From assembly GCA_963787285.1 (NCBI GenBank), contig CAWBCM010000004.1, positions 1-64,000 of the forward strand: a DNA stretch of 64,000 nucleotides, in the 5' to 3' direction. This document shows positions 25,901 to 33,653 of the stretch, in pieces; within the stretch, counting starts at the first letter, position 1; the number at the start of each line of letters is the position of its first letter. Both the position numbers and the translations under genes were made by a program. Under the pieces are notes generated by a model, which worked only from the letters and a program-made list of their open reading frames with translations, had not been told where the DNA came from and made no database searches. Source of the DNA: JAHEJN01 sp963787285 (GTDB lineage Bacteria > Actinomycetota > Acidimicrobiia > Acidimicrobiales > JAHEJN01).

Positions 25901-26331
25901 GAGGCGGCCTCGGGTTCCGAAAGCAGCCGCAGGACTACGGCGCGTTCCCCACCGACTGCTACTCGCACACGCCCGGCCATGCCGGCGCTCAGCAGCCGGG
26001 CATGACCGGACAAGTCAAAGAAGAGGTGCTCACCCGGCTCGGCGACCTCGGGGTGCGGGTGAGACGGGGGCAGATCCATCTGGCTCCCGGACTGCTCGCT
26101 CTGTCGGAGGTCGTTCCCGATTCCGACGGCGGGGCCCGAGCCTCGTTCACGGTGTGTTCGGTGCCGATGACCATCGGGCGAGGCCAGGGCGATGGCGTCC
26201 ACCTGGTTCGTGGCGACGGCACCGAGGTGACCCGAGAGGGCTTGGCGCTCACGCCCGGCGAGTCCGCCGAGGTGTTCGCTCGCAGCGGCACGATCGTTCG
26301 GGTCGACTGGACGATCGGACCACGAGGCTGA
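22984..26331 (+). CDS. Very large glycosidase-like protein, (alpha/alpha)-barrel type
   Basis: The protein is 1,115 residues with no signal peptide, so probably cytoplasmic. Its centre has GNWRDIFQNWEALLESFPAY, ISRDGIDWEVPDPDDPWSHI, YWGDHQIVYLLRLLEG and, further on, IWLNTQRPEWNDANNALAGP. These motifs recall six-hairpin carbohydrate-active proteins such as cellobiose-phosphorylase-like enzymes; I cannot name the family. The N-terminal 330 residues look like a beta-rich domain, and a beta-sandwich closes the C-terminus. The frame is completely intact. I use ATG 22984; ATG 23002 is an alternative. Confidence 0.65.
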   Translation: MTSEDSMVDGLVTGALCVIDGMEYYRIDGLEHMEPFLTTVVSATDLWMFVSSTGALTAGRIDADHALFPYETDDRLHRLAAINGPVTIIARAVEGARELWRPFGPERTTGCTRSIAKSVLSDRLVFEEHHHDWALRFRATWAPSSRYGWIRTVELADLGEEGNELEVLDGLLDVMPAGVTTQLEQTRSNLVDAYKRSETGPWGSLAVYTLEALITDRAEPAESLTATVVWSAGFTGARPDLDGRAVDAMIEGRPSPACRLLTGRPGAHLLRGPVTVPAAGSASWLIAADTGLSHPDVLAAVHAAADPDAWRAVGDDLAAGSARLDSLLAGADAFQSTADRITDAHHLSNVLFNSMRGGVFGYGHDVPVSDLVDFVHSRNREVGERWQAWLDSLDPSVDIADLRRSAAATADADLIRLVLEYLPLTFSRRHGDPSRPWNRFSISVHDELGHERLWYEGNWRDIFQNWEALLESFPAYFPNVVAKFVNASTADGHNPYRISRDGIDWEVPDPDDPWSHIGYWGDHQIVYLLRLLEGWDRHEPGAISSWLARSVFVYADVPYVIASHEAIVADAKNTITFDAEQAEAIAEREDGLGSDGRLLVESDGALVRVGLLEKLLVAAMAKLSSYVPGGGIWLNTQRPEWNDANNALAGPGLSMVTLYHLHRYLRFLEGLLEDIVGDTVTLSTSVAEWSGDLLDVFERLGTTEDEVDDRTRRLVVDALGKAGSDHRDRVRRGVDSTTAAVSLADLRGLCDLAAAELEQSIRSAQRVDGLYHSYNRVAFPDADTATVDHLGPMLEGQVAVLSSGILDPAASLELVDRLFASSMYRPDQDTFMLYPVVELPPFLERNIVPPGVTVAVDELDDSFGTIFSKDSEGRLRFRPELINANELADRLAETTLPETDRDAIADLYERVFGHRSFTGRSGSMYGYEGIGSVYWHMVAKLLLAVQETYWAAVDTGAPTEVVEGLADAYRRIRGGLGFRKQPQDYGAFPTDCYSHTPGHAGAQQPGMTGQVKEEVLTRLGDLGVRVRRGQIHLAPGLLALSEVVPDSDGGARASFTVCSVPMTIGRGQGDGVHLVRGDGTEVTREGLALTPGESAEVFARSGTIVRVDWTIGPRG

Positions 26332-26360
26332 GTCGACCCTCGAGGTCGCACCGGTCCGCG

Positions 26361-27485
26361 TCAGCCGGAGAGAATCGTCGCGATCTCGGCCAGCGTGTCG
26401 AGACCGTGCACATCGTGGTCGAGCAGCGGTACCTCGCGCCGTGCCACGGGGGAAGCGTCGACGGCCGGTCCTCCCTCGTCGATCACTCCCCACAGAGCCG
26501 CCAGCTCGGCCCGTTCGGAGGTGGCGAGGGCGGTCAGCTCGCGGTGGTGCTCGAGCTGGTCGGCCAGCGCCGAGCCGGGCGCTACGAGGGCGTCGTCGAG
26601 GTCGCAGGGCGGGGGAAGCGGATGTACGAGGTTGGCCACCACGCCGCGCAGCCGATACCGGCCCTCGTGGAGGGCCCGGCCCAGGTGCGTCGCCTCGTCG
26701 ATGGCCTCGGCGCGAGGGCTCGACACCAGCACGAAGCCGGTTTCGGGTTCCCGTAGAAGGGCCGACACCACCGCCGCGCGACTCGACAGCCCCTCCTCGA
26801 TGCCGGCCAGTGACCGGAAGAACTCGAGGGTGTCCTCGACGATCTGCGGGCCGGCGAGTCGTCTCACCGTCCAGGCGAACGCAGCGGTCGCCGTCGAGGT
26901 GACCCGGGCGAAGGTTCGGCCGGGACCGGTGAGGGCGCGATAGACGGGGTGACCGAAGAAGGTGGTCAGGCGATCCGGAGCCGACAGGATGTCGACGGCG
27001 TGACGCGACGGCGGCGTGTCGATGACGATCAGGTCGTACTGGTCGGCGTCGTGCAGCTGGTGAAGTCGTTCGATCGCCATGTACTCCTGCGCGCCCGCCA
27101 GCGACCCGGCGATGCTGCGGTAGATGCGGTTCGCCAGGATGGCGTCGGCCCGGTCGCCGGCCCAGTCGGTGATCAGTCGATCGAAGGTGCGCTCGGCATC
27201 GAGCATCAGCACGTCGAGCGTGCCGGTCATCGGCCCCAGACCGCTCACTCGGTGCGGCTCGTCGGGCTCGCCCTCCGACAACCCCAACGCGTCGGCGAGG
27301 CGCCGGGCGGGATCGATGGTCACAACCACCACGTTCCGTCCGGCCCGGGCGCCGATGAGTCCGATGGCGGCGGCCGTGGTCGTCTTGCCCACCCCGCCTG
27401 GTCCGCAGGTGACGATCATCGCGCTCGAGGCGACGAGTCCGGGGAGGGATCCGTCGACCACGGAGTCGACCATCGGGGCGGTCAT
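26361..27485 (-). CDS. ArsA/Get3-like ATPase, second of a pair
   Basis: This 374-residue P-loop ATPase has the deviant Walker A MIVTCGPGGVGKTTTAAAIG. The catalytic Lys is present but the signature Lys is replaced by Pro. The A-loop/switch regions are VTIDPARRLADALGLS and VIDTPPSRHAVDIL. ArsA/Get3-type ATPases act as dimers in handling tail-anchored proteins or oxyanions. It overlaps the stop of the first gene (ATGA), and the pair resembles the mycobacterial Rv3679/Rv3680 pair (BagA/BagB, from memory). The partner has the complementary lysine pattern. Confidence 0.85.
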   Translation of the reverse strand: MTAPMVDSVVDGSLPGLVASSAMIVTCGPGGVGKTTTAAAIGLIGARAGRNVVVVTIDPARRLADALGLSEGEPDEPHRVSGLGPMTGTLDVLMLDAERTFDRLITDWAGDRADAILANRIYRSIAGSLAGAQEYMAIERLHQLHDADQYDLIVIDTPPSRHAVDILSAPDRLTTFFGHPVYRALTGPGRTFARVTSTATAAFAWTVRRLAGPQIVEDTLEFFRSLAGIEEGLSSRAAVVSALLREPETGFVLVSSPRAEAIDEATHLGRALHEGRYRLRGVVANLVHPLPPPCDLDDALVAPGSALADQLEHHRELTALATSERAELAALWGVIDEGGPAVDASPVARREVPLLDHDVHGLDTLAEIATILSG

Positions 27486-28462
27486 GATCGCCGACCGGTC
27501 GTCGCGTCGGCTTCGCCCTGCAAGATGGCAGCCAGGGCGTCGAGGTCGTCGGGGGAGAGTCGAGGCGTGGGTAGTCGCGGGAGCATGATCCGTGGCAACG
27601 GCAACAACTCGTCGAGACGCTCGAGCTGCTCGTCCTGCACGGCGAGGCGAGCGGCCCCGAAGCGGCTCGACGCGACCAGCGCCGAGCTCTGCGCACGCGT
27701 CAGCTTCACGCCGACCTCGCGGGCGGCCGTGGCGGTCGCCATGTCGAGCCCCCTGCGGTGCGGCCACCAACCGTTGACGACCAGCGGAGCCGGTGCGATG
27801 CCGAGCACGTCGTGCAGGTCCTGGGACAACTCGACGGCCTCGTTCACCGGTGTCTCCTCGGCGAGGGTGACGATCATCGCCTGGGTTCTCGTTGCATCGC
27901 TCAGCATCGCCTCGACCTCGTCGGCCTGGGTGCGCAAGGGACCCGGTGCGACCACCTCTCGTGTGGCCCGCGCCGAACCGAGGAACGCCGCGGCGTGACC
28001 GGCGGGCGGCGCGTCGACCACGATGAGATCGGCGGCGGCGGTGCGTTCGAGCTCCTTGATCTTGCCGAGCACCAGCAGGTTCTCGAGTCCCGGGGTGGAG
28101 GCGGCGACCAGATCGAGCGACACCGCTTGCACCGCCCGGCGCATCAGGGCTCCGACACCACGCAGGTCGAGATAGTCACGGAAGGCGTGCTGGGGCGGAA
28201 TGGTCCGCCCGCGCACCTGCCCTCCGGAGGGGTCGCGGCGCAGGGTCTGCTCGACGGCCGTGAGCGGGGACCCGCCGAGAAGCGGCCCGAGACCGGGCTT
28301 GCCGTCGACCGAGACGAGCAGCACATCGCGTCCGGAGCGCGCCGCGACGACGGCCACCGCGGCGGCCACCGTGCTCGAGCCCACTCCTCCCTTTCCTGCC
28401 ACCACGAGTACTCGCGACGCGCCGAGCCACTCGGGAACGGAGTCGGTTCGGTTGCCTGCCAT
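27482..28462 (-). CDS. ArsA/Get3-like ATPase, first of a pair
   Basis: The 326-residue protein starts at ATG 28462. Its P-loop is VLVVAGKGGVGSSTVAAAVA. The signature Lys (GKGG) is kept but the normal Walker A Lys before Ser/Thr is Ser. Switch regions read LVSVDGKPGLG and VVDAPPAGHAAAFL. Together with the following gene it would form a heterodimer in which one chain brings the signature Lys and the other the Walker A Lys. Its stop overlaps the partner's ATG by 4 bp. It is divergent from a NuoF-like gene. Confidence 0.83.
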   Translation of the reverse strand: MAGNRTDSVPEWLGASRVLVVAGKGGVGSSTVAAAVAVVAARSGRDVLLVSVDGKPGLGPLLGGSPLTAVEQTLRRDPSGGQVRGRTIPPQHAFRDYLDLRGVGALMRRAVQAVSLDLVAASTPGLENLLVLGKIKELERTAAADLIVVDAPPAGHAAAFLGSARATREVVAPGPLRTQADEVEAMLSDATRTQAMIVTLAEETPVNEAVELSQDLHDVLGIAPAPLVVNGWWPHRRGLDMATATAAREVGVKLTRAQSSALVASSRFGAARLAVQDEQLERLDELLPLPRIMLPRLPTPRLSPDDLDALAAILQGEADATTGRRS

Positions 28463-28553
28463 CCAACCAGTCTGTCGGAAGTCGACGGTTTGCCCTGTCG
28501 TCGGCGCAAGAACCCGGTCAGACTGCAAGCTGGTCACGAACTCGGGAGGCGCA

Positions 28554-29924
28554 ATGAGAGAGGGAATCCTGCTCGACGGACCTCCGGTGCTGTCCCTCGA
28601 CGACTACCGAAGCCGAGGCGGCGGTGAGGCACTGGCGACCGCCGCGACCCTTGGAGCCGATGGCGTCATTGCGCAGCTCGAGGCGTCGGGGCTCCGCGGC
28701 CGCGGTGGCGCCGGGTTCCCGACGGGCACGAAGTGGCGGTCGATCGCGACCGGCGGGCCCGAGCTCGGCGACAGATATGTGGTGGCCAACGGAGCCGAGG
28801 GGGAACCGGGCACATTCAAGGACCGCTACCTCCTCCGACACAATCCCTATGGGCTCATCGAGGGCCTGGTGATCGCCGCTCGGACGGTTGGCGCTCGACG
28901 GGCGATCATCGCGCTGAAGGCCTCGTTCGAGATCGAGTCGACACGGGTGGCGGCCGCCACCCGGGAGATGGACGAAGCGGGGCTCACCGCAGGGGTGCAG
29001 ATCGAGCTGGTCCTCGGACCCGACGAGTACCTGTTCGGCGAGGAGAAGGCCCTGCTCGAGGTGATCGAGGGCGAGGATCCGCTCCCACGACTCCTGCCGC
29101 CCTACATCTACGGGCTGTTCACCATCAGCCCCCAGCTCGGATGGTCGGCAGGAAGTCGTCTCGACTCCGATCGGGCCGCAGGATCGAACCCCACCCTGGT
29201 CAACAACGTCGAGACGTTGTCGACGGTCCCGGCGATCATTCGGCGGGGCGCCGACTGGTTCCGATCCTTCGGCACGCCGGAGTCGCCCGGCACGATCCTG
29301 TGCACGATCTCGGGAGACACGAACCGCCATGGAGTCGGCGAGTTCGAAATGGGGACGCCGCTGTACGAGGTGATCGAAGAGCTCGGACAGGGGATGCCCG
29401 AAGGTCGGGCGGTGCGGTACGTACTCTCGGGCGTCTCGAACCCGGTCATCCGCGGTGAGCACCTCGACGTTGCGCTCAGCTACGAAGCGATGGAGGCGAT
29501 CGGCACCGGCCTCGGCACGGGTGGGTTCATCGTGTACGACGACCGCACCGACCCGGTCGAGCTCGCGTGGGCCGTGTCCCGCTTCCTGTCGGTGGAGTCG
29601 TGCGGACAGTGCCCGGCGTGCAAACTCGGCACCGTCCGGATCACCGAGCTGCTGTCGACCATGGACACGGGCATCGACCCGCCCACCCTGGCCGAGCTGT
29701 CCGCTCGACTCGCGAACGTCACCGACTCGGCCCGTTGTTTCCTGCCGTCTCAGGAACAGCGGGTCATAGGCAGCCTCATGGCGGAAATGCGAGACGGATC
29801 AGCGCGCCCCACGCCGCGCGGTCTGGTGATCACCAAGCTCACGGAGCTGCTCGGCGACCGATTCGAGCTCGACGAGCGCCAAACGCTCAAGCGCCTCGAT
29901 TGGACCTACGCCGAACCCGAGTAG
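28554..29924 (+). CDS. Stand-alone NuoF-like NADH-binding flavoprotein
   Basis: This 456-residue protein matches the 51-kDa subunit of complex I and related dehydrogenases. It has the NADH/FMN motif GLRGRGGAGFPTGTKWRSIA (residues about 47-66), the FMN segment NGAEGEPGTFKDRYLLRHNP, and the [4Fe-4S] ligand motif ESCGQCPACKLGT near 350 with a further Cys near 395 (SARCFLP). No NuoE or other complex I gene is near, so it is probably an NAD(P)H dehydrogenase subunit of another complex or a free-standing electron-transfer protein. ATG at 28554 follows GGGAGGCGCA. It is divergent from the ArsA-like pair. Confidence 0.88.
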   Translation: MREGILLDGPPVLSLDDYRSRGGGEALATAATLGADGVIAQLEASGLRGRGGAGFPTGTKWRSIATGGPELGDRYVVANGAEGEPGTFKDRYLLRHNPYGLIEGLVIAARTVGARRAIIALKASFEIESTRVAAATREMDEAGLTAGVQIELVLGPDEYLFGEEKALLEVIEGEDPLPRLLPPYIYGLFTISPQLGWSAGSRLDSDRAAGSNPTLVNNVETLSTVPAIIRRGADWFRSFGTPESPGTILCTISGDTNRHGVGEFEMGTPLYEVIEELGQGMPEGRAVRYVLSGVSNPVIRGEHLDVALSYEAMEAIGTGLGTGGFIVYDDRTDPVELAWAVSRFLSVESCGQCPACKLGTVRITELLSTMDTGIDPPTLAELSARLANVTDSARCFLPSQEQRVIGSLMAEMRDGSARPTPRGLVITKLTELLGDRFELDERQTLKRLDWTYAEPE

Positions 29925-29938
29925 CGCTCGTTCCCTGC

Positions 29939-31060
29939 CTATGTGTCCACGAGGGCCCTGCAGTCGGTGATGTCGCCGAGATCGAGAGTCAGCGCCGGCC
30001 CGAGCCAGCGCCATCCGCCGTCCTGGCCACGGCGGAAGACGCCGATCGCCAGATACTGGTCGTCGTCGATTTCGGAGATCTCGCCGTCGCGCTCGAACAC
30101 GCGTCCCCGGATCGATCGCTCGTAGATCATCGCCACGTGGTTCTCGTCGGGCCAGCCGAAGATCCGGCAGGTCGCGATGTCGGACGAGTCCTCGACGAGC
30201 AGGCTCGGCGCCTCGGTTCGGTCGATGGTGACGAGATCGTGGTAGTCGAAGCTCCTGAGGTCCTCGTATCGCGCCACGAGCAGAGGGTCGGCGGACGCGC
30301 GAAACTCGTCGCCTCGATCGATGACCTCGTCGATCCAGAGCGTCGCGTCGAGCCCGTCGGGTATCTCGGTGCCCGGCGTCGCCGCGTCGCCGGGCAGATC
30401 GGCGCCATCGGCCAGGAACAGGTGACCGGTGATCGAGCAGTTGGGGAACGCCTCCGTGTGATCGGGGAACGATCCGGCAAGGGTGGCCGACGCGCCCGGC
30501 TCGATACGCCAGGCGATCTGCGGGTCGATCGAACCGAGGGTTTCGTCGTCCTCGCCCTCCTCGCCGGGTCGGGTCAGCTCGGCGGTCATGTAGACACCGA
30601 CCGCCAGATCGAGCGAGTTGGTGGCGACCCACTCGAAGCGGGTCGGCGAGCAGCTCAGTGACTCGTCGAGGTCGGTGATGTCCCTGTCCCGGATCGACGA
30701 TGTCGCGGCCTCGACCGCCATGGCGTCCTCCAGCGTGGCAAGCGCGGCGCCGCAGGCTGATGCGATCGGCGCCCGATCGTCGACTTCGGAAACGGCGGCC
30801 TTGCGCGTTTCGTACGGTTGCCCGGACAACGCCGCGCACACCGAGGCGATGTCGGGCGGAGCGGGCGTGGGCGAGATCGTGGGGGTGGGCGCCACCGTCG
30901 CGCCCGGGGTCGGCGTGGCTGCGGGGAGCGCGGTCGGCGTTGGCGCAGAAGCGTCGGCCGTGGTCGTTTCGCTCGACCCCGAGCATCCGCCGATGATGAC
31001 CGCCACGGTCACCAACGCGAGCGCGGCTGCGCACCCTTCGCTTGCTTCGCACGCCGGCAC
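29939..31060 (-). CDS. Predicted lipoprotein with Thr/Pro spacer
   Basis: The 373-residue protein starts at GTG 31060, with a signal peptide and lipobox VIIGGC near residue 26. A spacer follows (PTPTALPAATPTPGATVAPT), then a domain with several Cys pairs and a septum-like acidic middle. The C-terminal half includes QYLAIGVFRRGQDGGWRWLG. No family recognised. It is convergent with the NuoF-like gene (15 bp gap). Confidence 0.68.
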   Translation of the reverse strand: MPACEASEGCAAALALVTVAVIIGGCSGSSETTTADASAPTPTALPAATPTPGATVAPTPTISPTPAPPDIASVCAALSGQPYETRKAAVSEVDDRAPIASACGAALATLEDAMAVEAATSSIRDRDITDLDESLSCSPTRFEWVATNSLDLAVGVYMTAELTRPGEEGEDDETLGSIDPQIAWRIEPGASATLAGSFPDHTEAFPNCSITGHLFLADGADLPGDAATPGTEIPDGLDATLWIDEVIDRGDEFRASADPLLVARYEDLRSFDYHDLVTIDRTEAPSLLVEDSSDIATCRIFGWPDENHVAMIYERSIRGRVFERDGEISEIDDDQYLAIGVFRRGQDGGWRWLGPALTLDLGDITDCRALVDT

Positions 31061-31085
31061 GGTACCAGCGCCATCCGGCCCGGGA

Positions 31086-32651
31086 TCAGCTCCGCAGGGC
31101 GGCGATCTCGTCGTGCTTGAGGTCCCACAGCTGCTGGGTGAGCGACACGTGGTACACGTGGGGATTCACCAGCCGGCGCACGCCGGCGTCGAGACACTCG
31201 AGGTCGGCCTCGCGTCGGGCGCGCATGGCGGCCAGGGTGTCGGGCTCGTTCACGCGGCGACCCTCGACCAGCACCGGCTCGAGCAAGGGCTCCACCCGGG
31301 AGACGCGATCGGAGGTCAGGTCGCGATGGATTCCCGGCTCGATCGGGTGGCGCAACACGAGCGGCACGTCGCCATCGGCGATGACCGGCTCACCGGCGAC
31401 AGCCAACAGATCCGCCGTGGCTCGTCCCCGTTCGTCGTAGATCCGGTAGGCGTCCTTGTCGCCCGGGTTCTGCGTCTTTCCCGGTGTGTCGGAGATCTTG
31501 ATGGTCGGCACCATCACGCCGCCGTCCTCTATCGCCACGAGCTTGTAGACCCCACCGAGATAGGGATGGCCCTCCGATGTGGCCAGTTTCGACCCGACAC
31601 CGAAGGTCAAGCGGGCGATCAGCCTCGCCGGATCGACGCCGTAGCGGGCGGCTTCACCGTCTATCTGGGCGAGGATCTGGAGGATGGCGATCTCATCGAG
31701 TCCGCTCGACAAGACGATGGCGGTCTCGTCGAACCCGGCGGCATTCAGCCGAGCGGCCGACTGGATGGCCAGGTAGGCCAGGTCGCCCGAATCGAGCCGG
31801 ATGCCGACGGGCCGGTGCCCCTTGGCCCGAAGCTCATCGAAGACGACGATGGCGTTGGGTACGCCGCAGTCGAGGGTGTCGATCGTGTCGACCAACAGCA
31901 GGCAATCGTCGGGGTAGACGTCGGCGTAGGCACGGAAGGCGGCCAGTTCGCCTTCGCCGAGCGCCATGAACGCCTGCACCATGCTGTGGGCGTGCGTGCC
32001 CTTGGGGGCCAGACCGGCCAGCTGCGACGCGCCCACGTTCGACGTGAACGCGGCACCGCCCACCAGCGACGCACGAGACGCCGCAGTGGCCCCTCGCTCG
32101 GGTCCGCGGCGCATGCCGAACTCCAGGATGGGCCGACCCCGAGCCGCTTCGGTCATGCGGCTGGCCTTGGTGGCGACGAGGGTCTGGAAGTTCAGCTCGT
32201 TCAACAGCTGGGTCTCGAGAATCTGGGCCATTGCGAGCGGGCCCTTCGCCATCGTCAAGGGGGCGTTGGCGTGCACCACGCGACCCTCGGGCACCGCCCG
32301 TAGCGACACCCCCTCGAAGGAACCGTTGATCCGCAGCCAGCTGAGAAAGTCGTCGGCGAAGAGTCGACTGCCCTCGATTCCGGTCAGTGACCGGAGGTAG
32401 TCGATGTCGTCGTCGGTGATGTGGGCCTCTTCCATCCAGTCGAGCAGCCATTCCATGCCCGCCATCACGCAGTAGCCGGCCTGATGACCGCCGTAGTCGG
32501 GGTAGCGGCGGGTGAAGTGCTCGAACTGGGCCGGCCGCTCGTGCAGACCCTGGCGGAAGTAGAGCTGGGCCATGGTGAGCTGATACATGTCGGTCGCGAG
32601 CATGCCCTCGGCCCCTGCGCGTGTGCGGAACCAGCTGCGCTCGGACGACAT
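31086..32651 (-). CDS. pncB: Nicotinate phosphoribosyltransferase
   Basis: The enzyme converts nicotinate and PRPP to nicotinate mononucleotide in the Preiss-Handler NAD salvage route. The 521-residue protein has TDMYQLTMAQLYF at the N-terminus, the GTHAHSMVQAF motif carrying the phosphorylated His, FGMRRG and the phosphate-binding region VGIRLDSGDLAYLA. ATG at 32651 gives the normal start; an in-frame codon at 32681 is less likely. The nicotinamidase gene starts 19 bp away on the other strand, so the two genes together take nicotinamide to NaMN. Confidence 0.93.
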   Translation of the reverse strand: MSSERSWFRTRAGAEGMLATDMYQLTMAQLYFRQGLHERPAQFEHFTRRYPDYGGHQAGYCVMAGMEWLLDWMEEAHITDDDIDYLRSLTGIEGSRLFADDFLSWLRINGSFEGVSLRAVPEGRVVHANAPLTMAKGPLAMAQILETQLLNELNFQTLVATKASRMTEAARGRPILEFGMRRGPERGATAASRASLVGGAAFTSNVGASQLAGLAPKGTHAHSMVQAFMALGEGELAAFRAYADVYPDDCLLLVDTIDTLDCGVPNAIVVFDELRAKGHRPVGIRLDSGDLAYLAIQSAARLNAAGFDETAIVLSSGLDEIAILQILAQIDGEAARYGVDPARLIARLTFGVGSKLATSEGHPYLGGVYKLVAIEDGGVMVPTIKISDTPGKTQNPGDKDAYRIYDERGRATADLLAVAGEPVIADGDVPLVLRHPIEPGIHRDLTSDRVSRVEPLLEPVLVEGRRVNEPDTLAAMRARREADLECLDAGVRRLVNPHVYHVSLTQQLWDLKHDEIAALRS

Positions 32652-32670
32652 CAGGATTAGCGTCCCTTCC

Positions 32671-33262
32671 ATGGCCGGCATCGACTACGACGACAAGACG
32701 GTGCTGGTCGTCGTCGATGTTCAGAATGACTTCGCCGACCCTACCGGCAGCCTGTACGTCGAGGGAGGCGACGACATCATCGGCCGCATCAACACGGAGA
32801 TCGCCGCGGTGCGAGCAGCAGACGGGCGGGTCGTGTACACCCAAGACTGGCACCCGCCCGAAACCCCGCACTTCGAGACCTCCGGTGGTACCTGGCCCGT
32901 GCACTGCGTTCGCGACACCTGGGGCGCACGGCTGCATCCCGCTCTCGACGTGTCGGGCACCGTCGTGCGCAAGGGCACCGGCGGCGAGGACGGCTACAGC
33001 GGATTCACCATGCGCGATCCCGTCACCGGCGACGAGGTCGCCACCGAACTGCACCGTCTCCTTCGAGGATCACGACATCGGGCAGGTGGTTGTCGTGGGG
33101 CTGGCCCTCGACGTGTGCGTTCGTGCCACGGCGCTCGATGCGATCCGGCTGGGCTACGACCTGACCGTGATCGCCGACGCCACTCGCCCGGTCGAGCGGC
33201 AACCCGGCGACGGCGAGCGGGCCCTGGTCGAGCTCGAGCACGCAGGAGCCGCCATCGTGTGA
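32671..33262 (+). CDS. pncA: Nicotinamidase (isochorismatase family), one frameshift
   Basis: Nicotinamidase hydrolyses nicotinamide to nicotinate. The catalytic Asp (VVVDVQNDFADP), metal ligands (TQDWHPPETPHF), Lys (VVRKGTGGEDGYSGF) and nucleophile Cys (VVVGLALDVCVRATALDA) are all present. The frame breaks once near 33062, where one extra T in CTCCTTCGAG changes RLLEDHDIG. Correcting it gives about 196 residues. The neighbour pncB supplies the next step. Only a short gap separates the two start codons. Confidence 0.88.
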
Positions 33263-33451
33263 CCAGCGGGAGTGCGACGCAGACGAGCGCACTCTCGGAG
33301 CGCCTCGACCCGTCGCTGGGAATAAGCCAGGGCTTCCGCAGCTCTTCTGCTCCGCGACAGCTCGACCGAGTCGATCGCGCTGGCCGAAGGCCGCTCGTCG
33401 GCGTTGATCGTGCAGGGCTACATCGATCGGGCGTTGGCGGCGAATCGGTAG
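33259..33451 (+). CDS. Short helical protein, broken by one indel
   Basis: GTG at 33259 overlaps the nicotinamidase stop (GTGTGA). The first part, LSERLDPSLGIS, is followed in the next frame by ALLLRDSSTESIALAEGRSS and then ALIVQGYIDRALAANR, ending in TAG at 33449. One extra C near 33327 (AGCCAGG) would account for the break. Corrected length is about 63 residues. I do not recognise a family; the smooth helical sequence argues that it is real. Confidence 0.4.
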
Positions 33452-33528
33452 CAGTCTGTCGATGCCGCTCCGTCAGGGCCGTCCTTCGACGCTCCGCTGA
33501 GCTGGCTCCCCGAGGGAGACAGGTGAAC

Positions 33529-33560
33529 GTGGCTCCGGCGTGACCGCACGCCGGAGCCAC
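33529..33560. terminator. GC-rich hairpin, possible terminator
   Basis: GTGGCTCCGGCGTG and its exact reverse complement flank the loop ACCG. The 14-bp stem follows the nicotinamidase-linked small ORF and precedes the EF-G-like gene. No T-tract follows, so it may be a Rho-type or bidirectional structure. The rest of 33452-33653 holds only the leader of the EF-G-like gene. Confidence 0.55.
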
Positions 33561-33653
33561 CGCGCGGTCTGGGCACGCATCGGTGTACCGACAGGCACGG
33601 CTCCCGTAGTCGGCGTAATGTCGGCGTCGTTCGACCAAGCAGAAGGAGACGGG

